In this document: piece by piece, positions 1 to 6,751 of the stretch
How positions within the stretch are numbered: position 1 is the first letter of the stretch
Layout: each line of letters opens with the position of its first letter
Origin: Candidatus Desantisiibacteriota bacterium
Lineage (GTDB): Bacteria; JACRDZ01
Assembly: GCA_016209155.1 (NCBI GenBank)
Contig: JACQWU010000218.1
Location: forward strand, 1-11,360
DNA length: 11,360 nucleotides
Direction of reading: 5' to 3'
Made by a program: the position numbers and the translations under genes
The notes under the pieces: model-generated
Told to the model about the DNA's origin: nothing
The model's database searches: none
Seen by the model: only the letters and a program-made list of their open reading frames with translations

Positions 1-254
1 AAAGTAATCCCTATTACGGCAAAAATAAAGGTAACAAGCATTACTGCATCCTGAACATCTCCGAGAAATAAATATATACCCCCGCTTCCAAGTAATAAGA
101 GGAGCATCGGTTCACAAAGTATCCCCGTTAATATATAAAACACATTTCTTTTTTTCTGAGAAGGGAGTTCATTAAAACCTTCGTTTTTTAATCTTTGCGG
201 TATATCATCTTCTGAAAGTCCTGAAATATTTGCAACATCAATTTTAGTTTTCAA
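1..254 (-). CDS. P-type cation-transporting ATPase, N-terminal part (cut by window edge)
   Basis: Only the first 84 codons are present. The minus-strand frame opens with TTG at 254-252, preceded by GGAG at 261-264 with 6 nt spacing, which fixes the start. The peptide has the Cation_ATPase_N pattern of calcium/cation P-type ATPases: a 'GLSEDDIPQRLKNEGFNELP' stretch, a basic 'SQKKRN' segment, then 'EPMLLLLLGSGGIYLFLGD' leading into the first transmembrane hairpin. Family members pump cations (Ca2+, Mn2+, or H+/Na+ in related groups) across the inner membrane using ATP. The catalytic DKTGT motif lies outside the window, so the ion cannot be assigned. The gene is transcribed divergently from tldD. 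Family assignment is firm; substrate is unknown. Confidence 0.85.
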   Translation of the reverse strand, partial: MKTKIDVANISGLSEDDIPQRLKNEGFNELPSQKKRNVFYILTGILCEPMLLLLLGSGGIYLFLGDVQDAVMLVTFIFAVIGIT

Positions 255-291
255 TTATTTCTCCGGGATAAAAAAATGTTCAATGTGGATT

Positions 292-320
292 AACATAGGA
301 TAAAATAATATTACTGTCAA
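292..320 (-). promoter_or_regulatory. Sigma-70-type promoter of the P-type ATPase gene
   Basis: On the minus strand a perfect -35 TTGACA (320-315) is followed by a 17-nt spacer and a -10 TATGTT (297-292, 4 of 6 matches). It lies about 40 nt upstream of the TTG start and is back-to-back with the tldD promoter. Predicted from motif match only. Confidence 0.6.
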
Positions 321-332
321 GTATTTCTTTTG

Positions 333-361
333 TTGACTTTATTTTGTTTTTTGTGTTTAAT
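333..361 (+). promoter_or_regulatory. Sigma-70-type promoter of the tldD operon
   Basis: -35 TTGACT (333-338), 17-nt spacer, -10 TTTAAT (356-361); both hexamers match consensus at 5 of 6 positions. It lies 34 nt before the tldD ATG, which has AAGGAG (383-388) 7 nt upstream. Start sites of this and the divergent ATPase promoter would be about 80 bp apart, so shared control is possible. Confidence 0.65.
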
Positions 362-395
362 TTGAATATATAAATTACTATTAAGGAGTAAAAAC

Positions 396-1781
396 ATGGA
401 TATATATGAACTAAAACCGTTTTTATCAGAACTTATAAATAAAATGGAACAGCGGGTTCCCTATGCTGCGGCACTTGCCACAGAGAATTCCGGTGAGAGA
501 ATTACTGTAAGCACGCGCCAGCAGCGCTCTGAAGCGGTTGATCCGTCTATCGGCGTTGTCTTTACTGTGTTTAACGGCCGTTATTTTAAAGAAGCGGCTA
601 CTAACGATCTTTCAAAAGAAAATTTAAAGAAAACAGCGATTGCTCTGGCAGAAGAAAGTGCCGTTGATTGTTCTGAAACGGGAATTACCATTAATCCCGG
701 TGATCCTGCAAACAGTGATTTTTTTGTAGATAGCAAAATTGATAATGCATCAATAAAACTTTCAGAAAAAGTAGCTAAATGTATTGAGTATAAAGACAGT
801 CTCCATTCTATGGACAGGAGAGTGGTAAGCGCAACAGGACATTATTCGTGGGTACGCATAAAAGAACTTTTTACAAACCGTACCAGACAACTCTTTCAGG
901 ATATCACACGCTCTCAGTCAATTGTACAGATAGTTATGGCAGAGGATAGCAGAACTGCAAGACTTCATGAAGGTCATTGTTTTCAGGGCGGATATGAACA
1001 TATTGACCTTAATAATAATATCCTCAATGAAATGATAAACGATTGTGCGCGAATTCTTAAAAGTAACCGGCTTACTCCCGGTACATACGATTGTATATTT
1101 TCGCCGGAATTTTCCGGAATTTTTGCTCATGAGGCTTTTGGTCATGGCACCGAGACCGATATGTTTCTTAAACATCGTGCCAGGGGACAGGAGTTTCTTG
1201 GCAGGCAGGTAGCTTCACCTCTGGTAAATATGTATGATTCACCTCTTCTGCCCGGACAGGGAGCTTCATTTTTCTTTGATCACGAGGGACAGGCCGCATC
1301 CGAGACTCAGATTATCAAAGACGGTATTTTGATATCAGGGCTTACCGAGATGAACTCTGCCATGCGTCTTAAGATTAATAGAACTGCCAACGGGCGCAGG
1401 GAGAGCTTTGATCATAAAGTGTACGCACGCATGACTAATACATTTTTCGGGCCGGGGAAAGATAATTTCGAAGATATGATAAAGGATATTGAATTCGGAT
1501 ATTTACTTACCCGTCCCAGCAACGGGATGGAGGACCCGAAAGGGTGGGGGATACAGCTTGAAGGGTATATTGCCATAGAAATAAAAAGCGGCAAACTAAC
1601 GGACAAATACTATTCGCCTGTTATTGTGACGGGATATGTTCCGGATTTGCTCATGTCTATAACAATGGTGGGTAATGATTTGAAAATATCAGGACTCGGA
1701 ATGTGCGGCAAAGGGCACAAGGAGTGGGTAAAAGTTACAGACGGCGGACCATATTTGCGCCTGAAAGCGAGGCTGGGATGA
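396..1781 (+). CDS. tldD: TldD family zinc metalloprotease
   Basis: 461 residues, close to the usual TldD length. The zinc-binding HExxxH motif is HEAFGH at residues 245-250 and is followed by 'GTETD', as in TldD. Downstream, 'GRRESFDHKVYARMTNTFFGPG' (split by a few residues) matches the conserved 'RMTNT' region, and the C-terminus carries the 'GMCGKG' and 'GPYLRLKARLG' patterns. TldD is cytoplasmic and forms a heterodimer with TldE/PmbA, cleaving unfolded or leader-containing peptides (for example microcin B17 maturation and CcdA degradation in Escherichia coli). ATG is chosen because AAGGAG lies 7 nt upstream. The stop overlaps the next start (ATGA at 1778-1781), so the pair is translationally coupled. 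The gene is intact, but its partner is not. No peptide substrate is visible nearby. Confidence 0.93.
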   Translation: MDIYELKPFLSELINKMEQRVPYAAALATENSGERITVSTRQQRSEAVDPSIGVVFTVFNGRYFKEAATNDLSKENLKKTAIALAEESAVDCSETGITINPGDPANSDFFVDSKIDNASIKLSEKVAKCIEYKDSLHSMDRRVVSATGHYSWVRIKELFTNRTRQLFQDITRSQSIVQIVMAEDSRTARLHEGHCFQGGYEHIDLNNNILNEMINDCARILKSNRLTPGTYDCIFSPEFSGIFAHEAFGHGTETDMFLKHRARGQEFLGRQVASPLVNMYDSPLLPGQGASFFFDHEGQAASETQIIKDGILISGLTEMNSAMRLKINRTANGRRESFDHKVYARMTNTFFGPGKDNFEDMIKDIEFGYLLTRPSNGMEDPKGWGIQLEGYIAIEIKSGKLTDKYYSPVIVTGYVPDLLMSITMVGNDLKISGLGMCGKGHKEWVKVTDGGPYLRLKARLG

Positions 1782-2859
1782 AGATGATAGATTTTATTAG
1801 AGACACATTGAATAATCAATCTGGACTTTCCGCATGGCAGATACGATATATAAAAAGCAGAAGCAGTCAGCTTTATATTATTGATCATGATACCGAATGT
1901 ATGCGTACTGTAGATATAAAGAAATTTGTTATTACTGTTTTTGTGGAACGTGAGACAGGCGGTAAAAAAGTGATGGGAGAATCGGAATTTCTTTTTGTTC
2001 AGGGTGAGGATCTAAAGTCAAAACTTGATGCGGCGGTTTCTATGGCGGGTTTAGTGGACAATGAACCGTTCATCCTGCCGGGACCGGCACAAAGCTATAA
2101 GGCTGTGAAAACAGCTGATCTCGAGATCAAAAATAATCCTGATAAAGTGATAATGCGGATACAAGATGATATATTTAAAGCAGTAGATAGAGAAAAGGGT
2201 ATCAGTTTAAGTACGGCCGAGATTTATGTGAATTTATTTAATATTGAGATTTTGAATTCCCGTGGTTTAGAAGTCGCAAGGGAGGATACAGAAATATATG
2301 TGGAATTTGTACTTATGGCCGGGAAAAAAGAGCATGAGGAGGTTGAGTCGGGGAAAGCCCAGAGAGCAAGATTCTACAGTAATCTTAAGATAGATGATGC
2401 AATAAAAGAATATGCGGGATATGCTTTAGATAGTCTAAGTGCAGAGCTTCCCCCTACCGGTAAGTTTGATGTGGTTTTTTCCGGTGAAGCGCTGGATACT
2501 TTATTTAACTGGTTTATAACCCAGTCAAGCGGTGCGGCGAAATACGAGCGCTGGTCTTTATTTGAGGAAGGCAGGGCAATATGTCAAGGGATGAACTCTT
2601 CCATTACGTACCTGTTCTTCATCTCTGCCGTTTCTCCACTTTTGAGCCAAACGGTGTAACAGGTTCATTCTCAGGAGAAATAAGGAGCGTTTGGCTGGTC
2701 GATAATGGACAAATAAAGCCTGTTAAGGGCGGAGCAGTGACAGGCACTATGCAGGAAGCATTTAAAAAAATATATTTTTCAAAAGAAATTGTACAGAGAG
2801 AATCATATAGAGGCCCTGCATATGTTAAGATTTGCGGACTCAGTATCGGAGGAGAGTAG
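1778..2859 (+). pseudogene. pmbA: PmbA/TldE family protein, frame-disrupted
   Basis: The N-terminal frame starts at ATG 1778 (overlapping the tldD stop) and runs to a stop at 2659. The family-like C-terminus, from about 'RFSTFEPNGVTGSFSGEIR' through 'VDNGQIKPVKG' to 'SIGGE', is in another frame that is open from 2566 to the stop at 2857-2859. The last family-like residues of the first frame are about 'SLFEEGRAICQG' (near 2555-2590). One missing G in the GGG run at 2588-2590 would restore the frame ('QGDEL'). Joined, the product is only about 360 residues, against about 450 for typical PmbA, and the central segment between the S-rich region and the C-terminal sheet seems absent. TldE subunits lack the metal motif and complete the TldD heterodimer, so a broken TldE would impair TldD. 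A deletion with frame loss, a sequencing or assembly error, or a divergent short subfamily plus one indel are all possible. Confidence 0.75.
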
Positions 2860-4098
2860 GGTGGGAACCTTAACCATAGATGCGATATAAGGTAAATTAT
2901 AGTATTCACTTTTTTTAATTTGATTTAAAATACTGAGGTTATAAGTTTTATTATGTCTTATAAGAAATTCTATATCAACTATAACATCGAGTAAAATATT
3001 TTCATCAAGAGGTTTATCAAGAACACTGCATCTTGCGACAGCCAAATATCTTATAAGAGTGAAGAAAAGAACAAATTTAAAATATGCATCAATGTATGAG
3101 TGTAAATAGAATTCTTTGGAAAATATAAAATTTATAAAATAATTTTCAAATATATGCTCAATTTCCTTTTTATACGGGTTGTAATAATTCGAATACATTC
3201 TCTGAAATTTTTGAATTTCATGATCCTGCATAAAATTGTCTTTAATATCTATTGATAAATTATATTTTTTATTCATAAATATTAAAAATTTTTTTGATAA
3301 AGGTTCAATTTTAGCTCTTTGAATCCATACTTCTTTTATAAGTTTTAACATATATCCTATATTTGATGATATTAATTTTAGTTTTTCAATTACCAGCCGA
3401 TTAATTTTTTCAAGCAATTCCCTGACCTCTTCATAATTATCATTTCGCATCTTATTTGCCAAGATTCCAATCAGCAAAATTCTTTCCTCGATTCCAATTT
3501 TTTTCAGCTGCATTGAGGCTATGAGCATTTCCTCATACTGAAAATAATATTGTTTTTCAATGTTTTTCCCGTCAATTATGCAATTGCATTTAGATAATTT
3601 TGGTAAGTGATATCCGGGGGGATCTTTATAGAAATTAACCGATTCTGTTTTTTTAAGAAGAAACGCCGCTTTTCTGCATGAGAACAGGATTGCTGGCTCC
3701 CATGCTTCTGTTGTAAGAGATATTAATCTGGGATATGATTTACATACATCGGATAGAATTTCTTCTCCATATTCTTTTTGAATCATACAAAGTTTTTCAG
3801 AAGTTAAAAATGGACAACCGGCTTTTTGTTTATCACCGTTCACCATATATTCATATGAAGAGTTATCTTCCGGCTCAGTCTCTGCTTCATGTCTTTTTAT
3901 TTTAATTTTGTTGTCAATATGAATTACATTTTTTTTAAGCAAATATAGAAAATTTTTATTATTTTTTGCAATTTCTTCTAACTTGTAATAAGATTTTTTA
4001 TCAAATTCAATATCCCAGTCACGACTGCAGCATTCACCGCACATCTGACATTTGAATTTAAGCAAATAATCAGGTACTAAATAATGAGCGCTGTCCAT
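2803..4098 (-). CDS. fliB: FliB-family protein (putative protein lysine N-methylase, cysteine-rich)
   Basis: 431 residues. The N-terminal C-x2-C-x2-CC cluster (C17, C20, C23, C24), followed by C95, C104, C119 and the 'C-x-SYPR' element at 119-124, is the signature of the FliB/YkgJ-type cysteine-rich family. FliB methylates lysines of flagellin in Salmonella; homologues in other bacteria have unknown targets, and the cysteines probably bind a metal or Fe-S cluster. The rest is helical and rich in Lys/Ile/Tyr. The ATG at 4098 has GGAGG (4108-4104) 5 nt upstream. It lies 94 nt downstream of the epimerase gene on the same strand, so co-transcription is possible. Its last 57 bases overlap the convergent pmbA end. 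No flagellin gene is in view, so the target is open. Family firm, function inferred. Confidence 0.75.
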   Translation of the reverse strand: MDSAHYLVPDYLLKFKCQMCGECCSRDWDIEFDKKSYYKLEEIAKNNKNFLYLLKKNVIHIDNKIKIKRHEAETEPEDNSSYEYMVNGDKQKAGCPFLTSEKLCMIQKEYGEEILSDVCKSYPRLISLTTEAWEPAILFSCRKAAFLLKKTESVNFYKDPPGYHLPKLSKCNCIIDGKNIEKQYYFQYEEMLIASMQLKKIGIEERILLIGILANKMRNDNYEEVRELLEKINRLVIEKLKLISSNIGYMLKLIKEVWIQRAKIEPLSKKFLIFMNKKYNLSIDIKDNFMQDHEIQKFQRMYSNYYNPYKKEIEHIFENYFINFIFSKEFYLHSYIDAYFKFVLFFTLIRYLAVARCSVLDKPLDENILLDVIVDIEFLIRHNKTYNLSILNQIKKSEYYNLPYIASMVKVPTLLSSDTESANLNICRASI

Positions 4099-4192
4099 TT
4101 TTACCTCCAGCTTAATTTTTCAAGATGTACCGGTCTTATTCTTAATTATTATTGGCTGGATTAATTAAATACTTAAGTGGATTTTTAGAGCA

Positions 4193-5317
4193 CTAAACAG
4201 TAAGTCCATAAAGTTCAAGTTCTTTTACTGCTTTATCTCCTTTATCGTCAGCGTTTTGTATGGCAACCCATGATATAAGCTCTTTCATCCCTTTTTCAAA
4301 AGTCACTTCCGGTATAAACCCGAGTGTTTTATTTATTTTTGAATTATCTGAATAACAATGGCGAACATCTCCTTTGCGGAATTTTCCTATTACATTTGGA
4401 GAAATATCCTTTCCCATATTTTTAGCTATTATTTTAGCTACATCCAGAACGCTTAATTTCCTTCCTGTCCCAACATTAAATACACTATAATCAGCTTTTT
4501 CATTTTCCATGGCAAGCATATTTGCCTGTACAACATCACTTACATGAATAAAATCCCGTGTTTGCAGTCCATCTTCATAAATGACAGGCATATTATTATT
4601 TAATAATCTGCCGGAAAAAATTGCCGCGACACCGGTATATGGATTTGAGAGTGCCTGTCTGCTTCCATAAACATTGAAATATCTGAATGCAACAGTGGGA
4701 ATATCATAAGCTCTGCCTACAACAAGAAACATTTCCTCATGATCTCTTTTTGTAATGGAATATATGGAATTAGGTATCACTTTTTTGTTTTCACTTGTCG
4801 GGATCGGTGATATTTCTTCTCCGCACTCCGGGCATTTCAATTCCCAATTGTGCTCCAGTAATTGAGGCATAGACCGTAATTCCGGTGCCAATCTTCCGCA
4901 TTTAGCGCAATTATATTCTCCTTCGCCATAAATTGACATTGACGAAGCTACAATAAGCTTGGATACCGAATGCTTTTCATTTGCCAATATATCAAGCAGA
5001 GTCGCTCCGCCAAGAGTATTTACTGAAACATAATGCTCAATTTTATACATTGATTGTCCAACACCAACCATTGCTGCTTTATGGAAAATTGTATCTATAT
5101 TTTTTATTGCTTTTTTTAATGTATTTCTGTCCCTGACATCAGCTTTAATAAATTTAATTTCTTTATTTAAATAATCAGGTATTTTCGCATTTATTCCGTG
5201 AACTTGAGGTTCAAGATTATCATAAACAGTGACATTATGACCTCTTTTTACCAGTTCATCCACAATATGCGACCCTATAAAACCAGCACCGCCTGTTACC
5301 AGAATATTTTTTTTCAA
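4193..5317 (-). CDS. NAD-dependent nucleotide-sugar epimerase/dehydratase (extended SDR) with four-cysteine insert
   Basis: 374 residues. The N-terminal GGAGFIG (residues 9-15) is the Rossmann dinucleotide-binding loop, with D33 at the end of strand 2 as in NAD-dependent members. The catalytic set is visible: 'ASSMSIYG' (124-131) and Y186-x3-K190. Between them is an insert with C137-x2-C140 and C162-x2-C165, a likely zinc ribbon. 'FRYFNVYGSRQ' (211-221), 'GLQTRDFIHVSDV' and 'FNVGTG' are standard UDP-glucose 4-epimerase-family motifs. Similar Cys4-containing proteins are sometimes annotated as dTDP-L-rhamnose 4-epimerase; substrate is not proven here. The product would feed surface polysaccharide or glycoprotein synthesis. 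Start is TTG, decided by AGGAGG (5330-5325) 7 nt upstream. Only 20 nt separate it from the upstream kinase stop, so the two are one operon. Confidence 0.88.
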   Translation of the reverse strand: MKKNILVTGGAGFIGSHIVDELVKRGHNVTVYDNLEPQVHGINAKIPDYLNKEIKFIKADVRDRNTLKKAIKNIDTIFHKAAMVGVGQSMYKIEHYVSVNTLGGATLLDILANEKHSVSKLIVASSMSIYGEGEYNCAKCGRLAPELRSMPQLLEHNWELKCPECGEEISPIPTSENKKVIPNSIYSITKRDHEEMFLVVGRAYDIPTVAFRYFNVYGSRQALSNPYTGVAAIFSGRLLNNNMPVIYEDGLQTRDFIHVSDVVQANMLAMENEKADYSVFNVGTGRKLSVLDVAKIIAKNMGKDISPNVIGKFRKGDVRHCYSDNSKINKTLGFIPEVTFEKGMKELISWVAIQNADDKGDKAVKELELYGLTV

Positions 5318-5337
5318 TTTTTTTCCTCCTGTAATAT

Positions 5338-6006
5338 TTATCTCGTACCGGGAAGTTTTATAAGAAATGTACTTCCCCCATTTGGTTTACTTTTTACTTT
5401 TATTTCCCCTTTAAAATCTTTGATAATTTCTGAAGTTATAAATAAGCCTAATCCATTTCCTTCAGTTGACAGTTTGCGGGTAAAAAACGGTGTGAATATT
5501 AGAGGTAAATCTTTTTTTGTTATCCCGCATCCGTTATCTTTTATTTTTATTTGTATTTTTTTTTTTATAATCGCAGTTGAGATTGCAATTTTTCCTTTAT
5601 CTTTATAGGCACAGGCAGATATAGCATTTTTTAATAAATTTACAATAACCTGTTTTAATTTATATTCATCTCCCCAAAAAAATATTTTTGATTCGCATAA
5701 TTGTTTATTTAAAAAAATCATATTTTCTATGAGCTGGGGTTTAAATATATATATAATTCCATCAATAACCTTATTAACATTTATATATTTATTCCGGGCG
5801 GATGTATTAGAATAATTCATCACAAGGTTCTTAATCCTGAGAGCCTCATTTTCAATTGCTTTTATCCTTTTTAAATCTTTATATTTTAAGTGATTTTCAA
5901 GTATTATATATTGAATGTTAGATATGATAGTTGTCAGCGGATTTTTAATTTCATGCAATGTCATATTTATTTTATCAATCTTAATAGCCGGTTCAGTAAT
6001 TAACAT
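5338..6006 (-). CDS. Sensor-less soluble histidine kinase
   Basis: 222 residues from the ATG at 6006. A GTG two codons upstream is less likely because GGAG (6017-6014) stands 7 nt from the ATG but only 1 nt from the GTG. The HisKA domain begins almost at once with 'LHEIKNP' (phospho-acceptor H18). The ATPase domain is complete: N box 'NLLKNA' (N127), G1 'DNGCG' (157-161), F box 'FTPFFT' (171-176) and G2 'GNGLGL' (183-188). There is no membrane segment, PAS or other input domain, so the signal must come from a partner, plausibly the receiver protein encoded upstream. The gene follows a 176-bp fold-back insertion and is followed after 20 nt by the epimerase gene. Kinase function is secure; partner is inferred. 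Confidence 0.9.
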   Translation of the reverse strand: MLITEPAIKIDKINMTLHEIKNPLTTIISNIQYIILENHLKYKDLKRIKAIENEALRIKNLVMNYSNTSARNKYINVNKVIDGIIYIFKPQLIENMIFLNKQLCESKIFFWGDEYKLKQVIVNLLKNAISACAYKDKGKIAISTAIIKKKIQIKIKDNGCGITKKDLPLIFTPFFTRKLSTEGNGLGLFITSEIIKDFKGEIKVKSKPNGGSTFLIKLPGTR

Positions 6007-6024
6007 TTTCACACTCCATATTCT

Positions 6025-6029
6025 TCATA
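6025..6029. repeat. Left copy of 5-bp target-site duplication (TCATA)
   Basis: TCATA directly abuts the left end of the inverted-repeat element and is repeated at 6206-6210 at its right end, as expected from a staggered-cut insertion. Five bases alone could match by chance; the exact abutment to both inverted-repeat ends raises confidence. Confidence 0.6.
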
Positions 6030-6030
6030 C

Positions 6031-6055
6031 CTGAATCTTGCATAGCAAGATTCAG
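6031..6055. repeat. Terminal hairpin, third copy of the element's end repeat
   Basis: CTGAATCTTGC (6031-6041) is followed, after a 3-nt loop ATA, by its exact complement (6045-6055). The left end of the element therefore carries its own perfect 11-bp hairpin besides pairing with the right end. At the right end only an imperfect version exists (CTGAATTTG at 6181-6189 against 6195-6204). Confidence 0.75.
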
Positions 6056-6106
6056 AAATCGCCAATACATCCCGAAATCCTGCGTCTTCGGCGATTTTGC
6101 TCCTCA

Positions 6107-6125
6107 CCGTACTGGTTAAGTACGG
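6107..6125. repeat. Apical hairpin of the fold-back element
   Basis: CCGTACT (6107-6113), loop GGTTA, AGTACGG (6119-6125): a perfect 7-bp stem located at the centre of symmetry of the 176-bp element. Confidence 0.7.
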
Positions 6126-6205
6126 CTGCGTCGTAAAATCACCTGCCAGACTTGTCTTTCGGGCGCCTGGGCGATTTTACCTGAATTTGAAGTGCAAGAT
6201 TCAGG

Positions 6206-6210
6206 TCATA
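6206..6210. repeat. Right copy of 5-bp target-site duplication (TCATA)
   Basis: Matches 6025-6029 exactly and abuts the right inverted repeat; it lies 1 nt beyond the stop codon of the receiver gene, so the insertion just spared that gene. Confidence 0.6.
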
Positions 6211-6211
6211 A

Positions 6212-6598
6212 TCAATTGAGCAGTAATTTTTTCTCCATCCGGAAATATTTATCTTCAACTTTATTTATTACATATTTTAATTCTTCTATCCCAAATGGTT
6301 TATGCAGGAAGGCAAAGGGTGATATCCCTTTAAAGGATATTTCATTACTGCCTGATCCTGACATTATAATTACAGGTTTATTTAAATGAATATTTTTTAA
6401 ATAATTTTTAGATTCCTTTGCATTGCCGCCCTGTAGAAAGAGGTCAAGTAATACAAAGTGAAAATCAGATTTTTTTATTTTTTTTATAGCTTCAGATTTA
6501 CTGGTAGCTGTTGAAACCTTAAAACCAAGATGATGTAAAATATCTTTTAATATATTTATCAAGTATTTTTCATCTTCAATGACAAGAACTTTTAGCAT
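6212..6598 (-). CDS. Single-domain response regulator (CheY-like receiver)
   Basis: 128 residues, the length of one receiver domain with no output domain. The acidic pocket is 'IEDE' (E8, D9), the phospho-acceptor is D52 in 'VLLDLF', the switch serine is S80 in 'IIMSGSG', and the conserved lysine is K100 in 'HKPF'. The ATG at 6598 has AAGGA (6612-6608) 9 nt upstream. It is the first gene after the sigma-54 promoter at 6646-6663 and precedes the sensor-less kinase, from which it is separated by the fold-back insertion. It may pass phosphate or bind a partner instead of DNA; its cognate kinase is probably the downstream one (inference). Confidence 0.9.
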   Translation of the reverse strand: MLKVLVIEDEKYLINILKDILHHLGFKVSTATSKSEAIKKIKKSDFHFVLLDLFLQGGNAKESKNYLKNIHLNKPVIIMSGSGSNEISFKGISPFAFLHKPFGIEELKYVINKVEDKYFRMEKKLLLN

Positions 6599-6645
6599 AT
6601 AAATTTATCCTTTTTAAATTTACAGCAAAGATAGACTATTTATAT

Positions 6646-6663
6646 ATGCAAATATAATACCAA
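6646..6663 (-). promoter_or_regulatory. Sigma-54 (RpoN) promoter of the receiver-kinase-epimerase operon
   Basis: On the minus strand the sequence reads TTGGTATTATATTTGCAT. The invariant GG (6661-6660) and GC (6649-6648) are exactly 10 nt apart, and TTGCAT matches the -12 element well; the -24 element has TTGGTA in place of TTGGCA. It lies about 48 nt upstream of the receiver ATG. A palindrome at 6715-6728 sits 54 nt beyond it. Confidence 0.72.
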
Positions 6664-6714
6664 AAATAAAAACATATAAATACAAGGGATTTATTTTTTA
6701 AGATAAATATTTTA

Positions 6715-6728
6715 TGGAATGGATTCCA
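6715..6728. promoter_or_regulatory. Candidate enhancer (activator-binding) site, TGGAA-N4-TTCCA
   Basis: TGGAA (6715-6719) and TTCCA (6724-6728) form the core; the full inverted repeat is TATGGAAT-GG-ATTCCATA (6713-6730). The same core with the same following ATATTTT occurs at 8139-8152 upstream of the other sigma-54 promoter. Its position 54 nt upstream of the -24 box is on the short side for an enhancer but workable. Confidence 0.62.
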
Positions 6729-6751
6729 TATTTTAAGGAAAGGACGAACCA

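Larger units (their letters stand above)
6030..6205. mobile_element. MITE-like fold-back insertion element, 176 bp
   Basis: The ends are perfect 12-bp inverted repeats: CCTGAATCTTGC at 6030-6041 and its complement at 6194-6205, flanked by TCATA duplications. The whole interior is an imperfect palindrome. Paired blocks are 6056-6063 with 6170-6177, 6071-6077 with 6157-6163, 6090-6100 with 6133-6143 (two differences) and 6107-6113 with 6119-6125. The element has no coding frame and is clearly richer in G+C than the flanking DNA. It fills the gap between the receiver gene (ends 6212) and the kinase gene (starts 6006) and would be transcribed with them as a long hairpin. A non-autonomous element mobilised by a transposase elsewhere in the genome is the simplest reading; a REP-like structured RNA repeat is the alternative. 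Confidence 0.72.

Noticed and set aside
918-1175. Antisense open frames inside tldD and other genes (also 1412-1606, 1610-1888, 2619-2909, 5198-5608, 6192-6389, 6822-7061, 7683-7868)
   Set aside because: They are shadows of well-supported genes on the opposite strand, with no ribosome sites or recognisable domains.
4099-4192. Terminator or separate promoter between the epimerase and fliB genes
   Set aside because: Only an AT-rich 7-bp inverted repeat (TTAATTA/TAATTAA) without a GC stem or T-tract, and no convincing -35/-10 or -24/-12 pair.
6007-6012. GTG at 6012 as start of the sensor-less kinase
   Set aside because: GGAG would be only 1 nt away; the ATG at 6006 has the proper 7-nt spacing.
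6030-6205. CRISPR array or tRNA in the G+C-rich gap
   Set aside because: No regularly spaced direct repeats and no cloverleaf; the structure is a single fold-back palindrome.
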